From contig NZ_JAJOMZ010000003.1 in assembly GCF_024699965.1 (NCBI RefSeq), positions 1-22,632 of the forward strand: 22,632 nt of DNA, written 5' to 3'. Each line of letters starts with the position of its first letter. Position 1 is the stretch's first letter. The position numbers were made by a program, and so were the translations under genes. This document shows positions 9,147-16,980 of this stretch, piece by piece. Source of the stretch: Flavobacterium sp. J372 (GTDB lineage: Bacteria > Bacteroidota > Bacteroidia > Flavobacteriales > Flavobacteriaceae). The notes below the pieces were generated by a model. That model was not told the DNA's origin and searched no databases. It was given only the letters and a program-made list of their open reading frames with translations.

Positions 9147-11569
9147 TTAAGATCCGCACATTTCGCAGTCTTCAGGGTCAGCATTGCGTGAACGCTCAAG
9201 CATCGCCCTGAACTCTGCCGCACTCATGCCTTCTGCTTCCGCCTCAACGGTTACAACTTCAGGCATTGCGGCTGCAACCGGTGCAGGCTCAGCTTTTTTA
9301 TCGTTATTCAGCGTAAATTTAATAGCATCAACCGCGCTCTTCGTCCTCAGGTAATACATGCCTGTTTTCAGGCCGCTCTGCCATGCATAGAAGTGCATCG
9401 ACGTAAGCTTGGCAAACGTAGCGCCCTCCATAAACAGGTTAAGTGACTGGCTCTGGTCAATGAAGTATCCGCGCTGGCGAGACATATCAATGATGTCTTT
9501 CATACTCATTTCCCATACGGTTTTATACAGCTCTTTTATATCAGCCGGGATGCCTTCAATATTCTGGATTGAACCATTTGCCCTCATGATCTCCTGTTTC
9601 AGGGTCTCGTTCCACAAGCCAAGGCGCACCAGGTCTTCAAGCAGGTGCTTGTTCACCACAATGAACTCGCCCGAAAGTACGCGGCGCGTGTATATGTTTG
9701 ATGTATAAGGCTCAAATGCCTCATTGTTGCCCAGTATCTGTGATGTAGAAGCTGTAGGCATTGGCGCCATAAGCAGTGAGTTGCGCACGCCATGCTCCAT
9801 AACTTCTTTACGAAGCGAAGCCCAGTCCCAACGCCCGCTAAGGTCGCTGTCATTAAGCCCCCCAGAGGTTATACTGGAACTCGCCCTGAGATATTGGCGA
9901 ACCTGCAAATGTAGAGTATGGCCCTTCTTCTTTCGCCATTTCCATAGATGCGGTAACGGCGGCAAAGTACATGGTTTCAAATATTTCCTGGTTTAGCTTT
10001 TTAGCCTCATCACTGGTGAATGGCAGGCGCATAAGTATAAATGCATCCGCAAGGCCCTGCACACCCAAACCAACCGGACGGTGGCGCATGTTACTGTTCT
10101 CGGCCTCTTTCACCGGATAGTAGTTCCTGTCAATAACCTTGTTAAGGTTACGGGTTACGCGCTTAGTAACCTGGTATAGGTAATCGTGGTTGAATTTGCC
10201 ATCTTCAACAAACATTGGCAGTGAAATTGAAGCCAGGTTACATACGGCAACCTCATCAGGCGCAGTATATTCCATAATTTCCGTACACAGGTTTGATGAA
10301 CGTATAGTACCAAGGTTCTTTTGGTTTGACTTGCGGTTAGCGGCGTCTTTGTAAAGCATGTATGGCGTACCGGTCTCGATTTGAGACTCCAGTATTTTTT
10401 CCCAAAGCTCACGTGCCTTAATGGTCTTACGGCCACGGCCCTGTGCTTCGTAAGATGTATACAGCGCTTCAAACTCATCGCCATAAAACATCATATAGTC
10501 CCGGGCACTCGTTAGGGCACATCAGCGTCCAGTGTGCATCTTCCTGCACGCGCTTCATAAACAGGTCACTTGTCCACATTGCGTAAAACAAGTCACGTGC
10601 ACGCATTTCTTCTTTACCGTGGTTTTTCTTCAGGTCAAGGAAATCCATGATATCAGCATGCCATGTCTCAATGTACACAGCAAAGCTTCCCTTGCGCTTA
10701 CCGCCGCCCTGATCAACATAACGTGCAGTGTCGTTAAACACACGCAACATCGGCACAATACCGTTTGATGTACCGTTTGTACCGCGGATGTAAGAGCCTG
10801 TAGCCCTCACGTTGTGTATAGAAAGGCCTATACCACCCGCCGACTGCGATATCATGGCTGTTTGCTTCAGCGTGTCATAAATACCTTCAATACTGTCATC
10901 GCGCATGGTCAAAAGGAAGCAAGACGACATCTGCGGCTTTGGCGTACCCGCGTTGAAAAGCGTTGGCGTAGCATGGGTAAAATATTTTTTAGACATCAGC
11001 TCATACGTTTCTATAGCTGAGTCTATATCGTTCAGGTGGATACCTACAGATACACGCATAAGCATGTGCTGCGGGCGCTCAGCAATCTGGCCGTTCACCT
11101 TAAGCAGGTATGAGCGCTCAAGTGTTTTGAACCCGAAATAATCATAGTTGAAGTCGCGGTTGTAGATGATGGTTGAGTCCAGCTTTTCAGCATTGGCCAT
11201 AATCACTTCATACACTTCGTCAGAAATAAGCGGAGCCTCCTGGTTGGTGCGGGGGTTCACGTACTTATACATGTCGTGCATGGTTTCAGAGAACGACTTC
11301 TTGGTATTCTTATGCAGGTTGCTCACAGCTATACGTGCAGCAAGCTGGGCATAGTCAGGGTGCGTAACCGTCATAGATGCCGCCGTTTCAGCTGCAAGAT
11401 TATCCAGCTCACTTGTAGTAACGCCGTCATACAGGCCTTCAATCACGCGCATGGCTACCTTTACCGGGTCTACCAGCTCGTTAAGCTCATAACATAATTT
11501 CCTTACCCTGTCGGTAATCTTATCAAACATTACCGGCTCTCTTTTACCGTCTCTCTTTACTACATACAT
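9147..11569 (-). CDS. nrdA: Class Ia ribonucleoside-diphosphate reductase, alpha subunit (two frameshifts)
   Basis: The catalytic subunit reduces ribonucleoside diphosphates to deoxy forms. The repaired length is 806 residues. An N-terminal ATP-cone ([20 protein letters not shown]) is followed by the thiol and radical sites: [16 protein letters not shown] (Asn-Cys-Glu triad), [18 protein letters not shown], the tyrosine pair in GMYYLRTK, and the C-terminal redox pair CEMCGS. The gene appears as three overlapping frames. An extra base in the A4 run 10485-10488 (plus strand) breaks [15 protein letters not shown], and an extra base in the C6 run 9858-9863 breaks [13 protein letters not shown]. 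Both read seamlessly after removal, so an intein or intron is ruled out. It follows nrdB by 63 bases. Confidence 0.96.
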
Positions 11570-11596
11570 ATGGCGACATTTTTTAGGTTAGAACTG

Positions 11597-11609
11597 GCAG
11601 CATAGCTGC
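11597..11609. other. Small hairpin between nrdB and nrdA
   Basis: GCAGC-ATA-GCTGC forms a 5-bp stem in the 63-base nrdB-nrdA spacer. It may affect mRNA stability or the ratio of the two subunits. It is too weak, and has no T-run, to be a terminator. Confidence 0.3.
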
Positions 11610-11632
11610 ATATATAATGGTTTGTTATCTTA

Positions 11633-12614
11633 TTAAAAATCAGCATCAAAGCTTATTTTCTGCGAGTCTCCGCTTTCTTTGTTGAGCACGCCCGCCTTCT
11701 GGTATTCGCTTACGCGCTTCTCGAAGAAGTTGGTTTTCCCCTGAAGCGAGATCATATCCATGAAATCAAACGGGTTGCCGGTGTTGAACTGCCTTTCACA
11801 GCCAAGCTCTACAAGAAGCCTGTCGGTTACAAACTCAAGGTACTGTGTCATCAGCACGGCATTCATCCCGATAAGGCTCACCGGAAGCGACTCGGTAATA
11901 AATTCACGCTCAATGTTAAGCGCATCTATCAATATTTCTTTTATCCTGTCTTTCGATACTTTATTTACAAGATGGTGGTTGTGCAGGTGCACGGCAAAAT
12001 CACAGTGAACACCTTCGTCTCGCGAAATCAACTCATTTGAAAAGGTTAGGCCCGGCATCAACCCGCGTTTCTTCAACCAGAATATAGAGCAAAATGCACC
12101 TGAGAAGAAAATACCCTCAACGGCCGCGAACGCAATAAGCCTTTCGGCGAAAGAGTCGCTTTTAATCCATTTCAGCGCCCATTCCGCTTTTTTCTTGATG
12201 GCGGGAAACACTTCAATAGCATGGAACAGTTTGTCTTTTTCAGCCTCATCTTTCACATAAGTATCAATAAGGAGCGAGTATGTTTCGCTGTGTATGTTCT
12301 CCATCATGATCTGGAAACCGTAGAAAAACTTAGCTTCCGGATACTGCACCTCGTTTACGAAATTTTCTGCGAGGTTCTCATTCACAATACCGTCTGACGC
12401 CGCAAAGAACGCCAGGATATGCTTGATGAAATACTTTTCGTCAGGGCTGAGTTTAGTGTTCCAGTCTGTAATATCCTGGTGCAGGTCAATTTCTTCAGCA
12501 GTCCAGAAACTAGCCTCCATTTTCTTGTACCAGTCCCATATATCATGGTGCTTGATAGGGGAAAATTACGAAGCGGTTTTTGTTTTCCTGTAAAATTGGC
12601 TCTATTGCAGACAT
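11633..12614 (-). CDS. nrdB: Class Ia ribonucleoside-diphosphate reductase, beta subunit (one frameshift near start)
   Basis: The beta subunit carries the diiron-tyrosyl radical that activates NrdA. The repaired length is 326 residues. Metal ligands and the radical site are visible: [17 protein letters not shown] (Glu, His and the radical tyrosine spaced as E115/H118/Y122 of E. coli), VEGIFFSG, and [10 protein letters not shown] (second Glu-x-x-His). The uninterrupted frame begins only at 12520 with MEASFW. The true start is ATG at 12614: the N-terminus [20 protein letters not shown], then [11 protein letters not shown], is readable once the extra base at about 12557 is removed. With the radical tyrosine present this is an ordinary class Ia enzyme. 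It is first in the leftward operon nrdB-nrdA. Confidence 0.95.
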
Positions 12615-12671
12615 ATTATTTTGACTTTAATTTTATTATTTGTATGGCGATTTTACCGCCGGAGTAGATTA

Positions 12672-12679
12672 CAAAGATT
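12672..12679 (-). promoter_or_regulatory. Candidate -7 box of the nrdBA operon
   Basis: On the minus strand AATCTTTG differs by one base from TAnnTTTG and lies 57 bases upstream of the nrdB start at 12614. No clear -33 TTG was found at the right distance. The DnaA box lies about 30 bases further upstream. Confidence 0.35.
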
Positions 12680-12709
12680 GGCATTTGAAAAAGAAAATGA
12701 AAGCCAAAC

Positions 12710-12718
12710 TTATCCACA
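12710..12718 (+). promoter_or_regulatory. DnaA box upstream of nrdB
   Basis: TTATCCACA is an exact match to the strict DnaA-binding consensus. It lies 95 bases upstream of the nrdB start and just upstream of the candidate promoter. In E. coli, DnaA is known to bind boxes upstream of nrdAB and regulate it, so placement before the reductase operon is functionally sensible. Only one perfect box was found here. A chance match cannot be excluded. Confidence 0.5.
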
Positions 12719-12832
12719 ATCAGGCATAGTTTTTAACAACGCTTAACATTAAGGCAATCAAATATTAAATTTATAAATACCTGAAAAGCAAAATGTTACG
12801 AAACTAAAATAGCAAGATGAGATAGATGTAAC

Positions 12833-12850
12833 GCCCTGTAAAATCAGGGC
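12833..12850 (-). terminator. Possible weak terminator of the DUF3109 gene
   Basis: GCCCTG-TAAAAT-CAGGGC forms a perfect 6-bp stem with a 6-base loop, 12 bases after the DUF3109 stop codon. There is no real T-run on the minus strand (GTTACATC follows), so intrinsic termination is uncertain. Confidence 0.45.
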
Positions 12851-12861
12851 TTAAGAAGCGA

Positions 12862-13449
12862 TTAACGCCTGCGTTGCGCAGGTTGTTCTTTCAGTTCGGC
12901 AGCCACTTTTTCAAGTTCAGCATACCAATCTTCCCTAAAGCGGCGTATCAGCGCCTCGCGTACAAATTTATACACCGGTACTTCAAGTTCTTTACCAAGG
13001 GCGCAGGCTGGGTTGCAAATGTCCCACCTGTCATAATTTACCGCCGCAAATTCGGTGAAGTCCTTTACCCTGATTGGGTACAAGTGGCATGAAACGGGTT
13101 TTTTCCAGCTTACGATGCCCTGGTTGTAGGCCTGTTCTATTCCGCACAGGGCGGTTTTTCCGTCAAATATTACGTACGCACAGTCTTTATTATCAATGAG
13201 CGGTGTTTCAAGGTCGCCGTCAGTCCCGGTAACCCATGTGCCCTGGGCCTCAATAGCAGCAATCCCTTCCGGGCGCAGGAATGGTTTTACCAGTGGATAG
13301 ATCTCTTCAAGAATGCGGGTTTCCTCTTCATTAAGGGGTGCTCCTGCATCGCCGTCAACACAGCAGCCGCCATGGCATGCCGAAAGGTTGCACACAAAAT
13401 CTTTCTCCAGTATGTCTTCAGACACTATTGTTTTACCCAGTTGAAACAT
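12862..13449 (-). CDS. DUF3109 family cysteine-cluster protein
   Basis: This 195-residue cytoplasmic protein has nine cysteines, at 20, 25, 29, 30, 90, 102, 121, 145 and 149. They include CNLSACHGGCC near the start, VSCHLYPI and DICNPACALG. The pattern resembles the Zn/Fe-chelating YkgJ-like cysteine clusters, so metal or Fe-S binding is likely, but no reaction is established. The frame is intact and the start MFQLGKTIVSEDI matches the usual family N-terminus as I recall it. A perfect -7 box ends only four bases before the ATG. It lies upstream of the nrd operon on the same strand, with 247 bases between, so it is probably transcribed separately. Confidence 0.9.
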   Translation of the reverse strand: MFQLGKTIVSEDILEKDFVCNLSACHGGCCVDGDAGAPLNEEETRILEEIYPLVKPFLRPEGIAAIEAQGTWVTGTDGDLETPLIDNKDCAYVIFDGKTALCGIEQAYNQGIVSWKKPVSCHLYPIRVKDFTEFAAVNYDRWDICNPACALGKELEVPVYKFVREALIRRFREDWYAELEKVAAELKEQPAQRRR

Positions 13450-13453
13450 GCGG

Positions 13454-13461
13454 CAAAGATA
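13454..13461 (-). promoter_or_regulatory. -7 box of the DUF3109 gene, nearly at the start codon
   Basis: On the minus strand TATCTTTG matches TAnnTTTG exactly and is separated from the ATG at 13449 by only CCGC. With transcription normally starting several bases downstream of this box, the mRNA would have almost no leader. No -33 TTG was seen. Confidence 0.5.
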
Positions 13462-13544
13462 ACCATTACATTTTGTATAAATATGTGCTAAAATCCTGCC
13501 AAAAAATTAACGGTGTGTTAGCTTCGGGTTCATAAATATTACGG

Positions 13545-13552
13545 TACTTTTG
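13545..13552 (+). promoter_or_regulatory. -7 box of the marC-family gene
   Basis: TACTTTTG is an exact TAnnTTTG match, 25 bases before the start codon at 13578, leaving a leader of about 20 bases. It is divergent from the DUF3109 promoter. Confidence 0.5.
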
Positions 13553-13577
13553 CGCTTGCAAATAATTTCGCACAAAG

Positions 13578-14153
13578 ATGAATTTCGACTGGAGAGAAAT
13601 GTTTACCGTGAGCATGGTGCTTTTTGCCGTGATAGATATTGTGGGCAGCGTACCTATTATAGTTGACCTACGCAACAAACTTGGCCATATACAAAGCGAA
13701 AAGGCTTCAATAGTTGCTTTAATCATTATGGTGGCGTTCCTGTTTGTTGGTGAAGAGATACTGAAGCTTATCGGGATTGATGCCAACTCGTTTGCCGTGG
13801 CGGGTTCGTTTGTACTTTTCTTCCTGGCGCTCGAGATGATACTCGGTATACGCCTTTACAAAGAAGATAATCCAAGCACAGCATCAATCGTACCTATTGC
13901 TTTCCCAATCATCGCGGGTGCCGGCACAATGACGACAATATTATCTTTAAGAGCTGAATACGAAAAGATTAACATTATAATTGCCATAGCGCTTAATGTG
14001 ATTATTGTGTTCGCAGTACTTAAGTCTTCAGCAAAAATTGAGAAAGCATTAGGTGTAAACGGCCTTGGCGTAATCCGCAAAGTATTTGGGGTTGTGCTGT
14101 TAGCTATTGCTGTTAAATTATTCGCATCTAATGTTAAACAATTGTTTCTTTAG
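13578..14153 (+). CDS. MarC family integral membrane protein
   Basis: The protein has 191 residues, the usual length of the MarC/UPF0056 family, with about six membrane segments. The first (FTVSMVLFAVIDIVGSVPII) carries the family motif of an acidic residue and GS/NP-like turn. A long hydrophobic stretch follows (SIVALIIMVAFLFVGEEILKLIGI), then SFVLFFLALEMILGI, the PIAFPIIAGAGTMTTIL re-entrant-like motif, and two C-terminal segments (INIIIAIALNVIIVFAVL, VFGVVLLAIAVKLF). The family was once linked to multiple antibiotic resistance, a claim later withdrawn for E. coli MarC, so the transport role is unknown. The frame is intact. It is followed by a 66-aa membrane protein. Confidence 0.92.
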   Translation: MNFDWREMFTVSMVLFAVIDIVGSVPIIVDLRNKLGHIQSEKASIVALIIMVAFLFVGEEILKLIGIDANSFAVAGSFVLFFLALEMILGIRLYKEDNPSTASIVPIAFPIIAGAGTMTTILSLRAEYEKINIIIAIALNVIIVFAVLKSSAKIEKALGVNGLGVIRKVFGVVLLAIAVKLFASNVKQLFL

Positions 14154-14173
14154 TTATAATCTGCATAACTTTA
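14142..14173 (+). promoter_or_regulatory. Candidate promoter for the 66-aa membrane protein
   Basis: TTG (14142-14144), a 21-base spacer and TAACTTTA (14166-14173) give a near-consensus Bacteroidota promoter with one mismatch in the -7 box. It starts inside the marC tail and ends 25 bases before the ATG at 14199. Confidence 0.4.
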
Positions 14174-14198
14174 CCACAGAATCATTACGATTTATATA

Positions 14199-14399
14199 AT
14201 GAAATTTTTTATCTACACTCTTATCGCGATTGCAATTGCCCTGATCGCATTTAACGTCACTCTTCTTGATTTTGATAACCTGCTTGCCGGTAACAGCCTT
14301 GTAGCCCTTATTGGCATCATTGCCTCTATGTGTGCGGTTTGCATATTGCTTATCTTCAGGATGGCGAAAACTATTGAGGAGAAAACCAGGAACCTGTAG
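14199..14399 (+). CDS. Small two-segment membrane protein (66 aa), function unknown
   Basis: The protein has two hydrophobic helices, residues 4-24 (FIYTLIAIAIALIAFNVTLL) and 34-54 (LVALIGIIASMCAVCILLIF), followed by a short charged tail (RMAKTIEEKTRNL). There is no recognisable domain. The stop is 10 bases before the start of the FAD oxidoreductase, so the two probably share an mRNA. Such tiny proteins are common next to this oxidoreductase in flavobacteria as far as I recall, but I cannot give a role. Confidence 0.75.
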   Translation: MKFFIYTLIAIAIALIAFNVTLLDFDNLLAGNSLVALIGIIASMCAVCILLIFRMAKTIEEKTRNL

Positions 14400-14409
14400 T
14401 TTCTCTGAT

Positions 14410-15017
14410 ATGTTTGACGTTTTAATTATAGGCGGTGGTGCAGCAGGAGTATCCTGTGCCCTTGTGCTCGGCTCATCTCTTAAAAAGCCTTATGCTGAAG
14501 GCAAGAAGGTAGGCATATTCACCCACCAGAAAGCTTCAGCCCTGCAAGACGGGCTTTACAACAATGTTTACGGCATCGCTCCCGGCACATTAGGTAAAGA
14601 CATAATGGCCCAAAGCCTTGCCCACCTTTCAGGCACTTATCCTGATGTAGTACAGCTACCCGGAGAAAAGTGATGAAAGTGGAAGGTACTGCCGGCAATT
14701 TTACCATTATAACTAACAAAGGCGACTATAAGGCGCGGATTATTGTAGTGGCAGTAGGTTCGGCAGCAACTTTTGATATTGCGGGACTTACAGAATATAT
14801 TATTCCGCACAAAAAAGCTTTACCTGAAAAAAACCGCATACAATTAAAGAATGAAGACCACCTGGTTGCTGATGGCATTTATGTTGCCGGGACACTTGCC
14901 GGTGAAAGAAGCCAGCTTAGTATTGCAGCCGGAAGCGGCGCTGCGGTAGCAACTGATATTATGACGTTGTGGAATAGCGGCACACAGAGCCAGCACCACG
15001 ATAGCACAAGAAAATAA
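14410..15017 (+). CDS. Minimal FAD-dependent oxidoreductase, thioredoxin-reductase-like (one frameshift)
   Basis: The repaired protein has 202 residues. An N-terminal Rossmann FAD site (VLIIGGGAAGVSCALVLG) and a C-terminal FAD segment (DGIYVAGTLAGERSQLSIAA) frame a short middle part. This is the FAD domain of thioredoxin-reductase-like enzymes without the inserted NAD(P)H domain and without the CxxC redox pair, so the electron donor and substrate are unclear. One base is missing in the A-run at about 14666-14669: the first frame stops after LPGEK, while the other continues VMKVEGTAGNFTIIT. Its stop codon is the first part of the A-run of the terminator at 15016-15043. Confidence 0.82.
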
Positions 15018-15043
15018 AAAAACCGCTGCATAGCGGTTTTTTT
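15016..15043. terminator. Strong bidirectional terminator
   Basis: An A7 run, ACCGCT, the loop GCAT, AGCGGT and a T7 run form a hairpin of 6 GC-rich pairs extended by A-T pairs. It lies between the convergent oxidoreductase (stop 15015-15017) and lipoprotein (stop 15045-15047) genes and can terminate both. Confidence 0.9.
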
Positions 15044-15044
15044 A

Positions 15045-15524
15045 TTATTCAGGCAGGTTGTAATTATATGTAAACTCCCCTGCTTCTATTGTTACAACTA
15101 TGTTGCTGTACTCATTATACAGCTGCCCGCTAAAAGTCCCCCTCAGCCTGTTATCACTGTTAAGCAGTGTATTTGAATCAATATCATATTCTTCTCCGTC
15201 AACCTGCTTGCGTATGGCAAGGTTACTGTCTTGTGAATATGCCCATCGTGTGGCACGGTTAGCCCCTGTTTCGTATTTATTTATCCTGAAAGCAATGTAT
15301 TCTCCCGGCACACCATTATTAGACCCTACTACATTAAGATATCTTTGGCCTGTAGAACCCACTTTTTCTGTAACCTGTACATTATTATAAACTTTCTGTA
15401 CATCATTCACAATAAATGTCATTTCGCCATAGGGCGTGTTAAGCAGTTCAGTGGTTTCATCTGAACATGACGAAGCCGTAAGCCCTATAATTATAGCAAA
15501 TACCAGGAAGTATATTTTTTTCAT
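15045..15524 (-). CDS. Lipoprotein, probably surface-exposed, function unknown
   Basis: The protein has 159 residues with a type II signal peptide (MKKIYFLVFAIIIGLTASSC) and the lipobox cysteine at residue 20. The next residues (SDETTE) are serine followed by acidic residues, resembling the lipoprotein export signals described for Bacteroidota that send lipoproteins to the cell surface. The rest is beta-rich (YGEMTFIVNDVQKVYNNVQV, VVTIEAGEFTYNYNLPE) with no catalytic motif I recognise. The frame is intact. It ends at the shared terminator, 85 bases downstream of the protease gene on the same strand. Confidence 0.82.
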   Translation of the reverse strand: MKKIYFLVFAIIIGLTASSCSDETTELLNTPYGEMTFIVNDVQKVYNNVQVTEKVGSTGQRYLNVVGSNNGVPGEYIAFRINKYETGANRATRWAYSQDSNLAIRKQVDGEEYDIDSNTLLNSDNRLRGTFSGQLYNEYSNIVVTIEAGEFTYNYNLPE

Positions 15525-15608
15525 ATTGTTAACCTTTGAAAAAGTACTGCAATATAATAACTTTTAGCACTCACTATTTAGATTTTGACTTTAATTTAAT
15601 CATTACGC

Positions 15609-16049
15609 TTATTGCTTCAGGTAGAGGCAATGGTTGTAATAGTCTATGATCGCTTTGCCCTGAAGCAGCACATCAGCCCCAATTATACCATGTACAGGCC
15701 TTGCTTTGTAAAGCCGAAGCGCTTCATTTACATGCGACATATCGAAAATAACAAGGCTCAGCGCGTCGGTTTTCCAGCGCCCCATCTGCAGCATATTTTC
15801 AAACGAAGATTTTGTGAGCATCCCTACACCGCCTGCTCCGGCAGCTTTGGTTTCAGAGTCGAGCGCGTTTAGCTTAAAATGTTCAATACCCTCAAAATCA
15901 ACGCAACTGTTTGATGCCCCGGTATCAAGAATAAAATCGCCTTCTATCCCGTTAATCTTAGCCTTTATTCGCAGGTGCTGGGTCTTAGAAATTTTAAAGC
16001 TGATTTTTTTGTAGCCTTTATCTTTAAGGGTATCGTACAGGTTTTTCAT
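15609..16049 (-). CDS. Retropepsin-like aspartic protease
   Basis: The protein has 146 residues in an intact frame. The catalytic motif FILDTGASNSCV lies at about residues 39-50, and the second signature (GIIGADVLLQGKAIIDY) near the C-terminus matches the ILG-type hydrophobic triad of clan AA retropepsin folds. With one DTG motif the active enzyme should be a homodimer. There is no signal peptide, so it is predicted cytoplasmic. It is transcribed away from tatD, with a 93-base divergent spacer, and upstream of the lipoprotein gene. The substrate is unknown. Confidence 0.88.
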   Translation of the reverse strand: MKNLYDTLKDKGYKKISFKISKTQHLRIKAKINGIEGDFILDTGASNSCVDFEGIEHFKLNALDSETKAAGAGGVGMLTKSSFENMLQMGRWKTDALSLVIFDMSHVNEALRLYKARPVHGIIGADVLLQGKAIIDYYNHCLYLKQ

Positions 16050-16119
16050 TTATGACATTATGATTGACAAATTTGGTTTAAATTAAAGTATTGTTATACT
16101 GAAACACAAACCCAAATCG

Positions 16120-16127
16120 TAATTTTG
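16120..16127 (+). promoter_or_regulatory. -7 box of tatD
   Basis: TAATTTTG is an exact TAnnTTTG match ending 15 bases before ATG 16143. The upstream in-frame TTG at 16125 lies inside this box, so it cannot be the start codon of a transcript made from it. Confidence 0.6.
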
Positions 16128-16142
16128 GCACAAATTTACAAC

Positions 16143-16911
16143 ATGACTTTTACCGATACACATACACACCTTTACAGCGAAGAGTTTGAGCAAGACCGCG
16201 AGGCAATGATAATGCGAGCTTTTGACGCAGGCGTAACAAGGCTTTTTGTGCCGTCTATTGACTCATCATATACACAACAGATGTATGAGCTGGAAGCTAA
16301 ATATCCTGAAAATGTTTTTCTGATGATGGGCCTGCACCCTACCTATGTGAAAGAAAACTATAAAGACGAGCTTGACCATGTGGAACGTGAACTGGCCGGG
16401 CGAAAATTTGCCGCGGTAGGCGAAATTGGGATTGACCTGTATTGGGATAAATCTACACTAGGGTGGCAGCAGGAAGCCTTTAGCAGGCAGATTGAACTTG
16501 CAAAGCAATATTCGCTGCCAATTAATATACATTGCCGTGACGCTTTTAATGAAGTTTTTGAAGTATTGGAGTCACATAAAGATGATAACCTGTATGGCAT
16601 CTTCCATTGCTTTACCGGTGATTTCGCTCAGGCGAAGCAGGCCATCAGTTATAACATGAGAACTGGGAATAGGTGGTGTTGCCACTTTCAAGAATGGTAA
16701 AATTGACCAGTTTTTGAATGAGATACCCCTTGAAAACATTGTTCTTGAAACCGACGCTCCCTATCTTGCACCTAAGCCCTATCGCGGTAAGCGGAATGAA
16801 AGCAGCTATACTGTTATTATAGCACAGAAACTGGCTGAAATATACAGTATGCCTTTAGAAGAAATTGCCGACATAACTACTAAAAATTCAGTTGAAGTTT
16901 ACGGCATTTAA
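16143..16911 (+). CDS. tatD: TatD family metal-dependent hydrolase/DNase (one frameshift)
   Basis: The repaired protein has 255 residues and is a TIM-barrel hydrolase. Metal and active-site motifs appear in order: FTDTHTHLYSEEF (N-terminal His-x-His), VGEIGIDLYWDKS, INIHCRDAF, FHCFTGDFAQAKQAI and LETDAPYLAPKPYRGKRNES. TatD proteins are Mg-dependent 3'-5' exonucleases or DNases in several organisms. The frame breaks at about 16665-16672, where GGGAATAGG should have one A fewer. The second part then reads GIGGVATFKNGKIDQFL, as expected of the family. ATG 16143 is chosen over TTG 16125, which is within the promoter box. It is the first gene of a rightward group with the acyltransferase 69 bases downstream. 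Confidence 0.94.
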
Positions 16912-16980
16912 CAAAGATTTTCTAATAAAATCCATTAATTTTTTGTTCATTTGCAGGATTGTTTAACCCGCAGCAAGCAC

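Noticed and set aside
9147..11569. nrdA split by inteins or introns
   Set aside because: The three frames overlap or abut directly and join after removal of a single base at two homopolymers. No extra sequence lies between them.
13578..14153. Antibiotic-resistance function for the MarC-family protein
   Set aside because: The resistance role of MarC was not upheld in E. coli, and nothing in the sequence supports one here.
16125..16145. TTG start of tatD at 16125
   Set aside because: The TTG is inside the -7 promoter box, and the family N-terminus begins at ATG 16143 (MTFTDTHTH).
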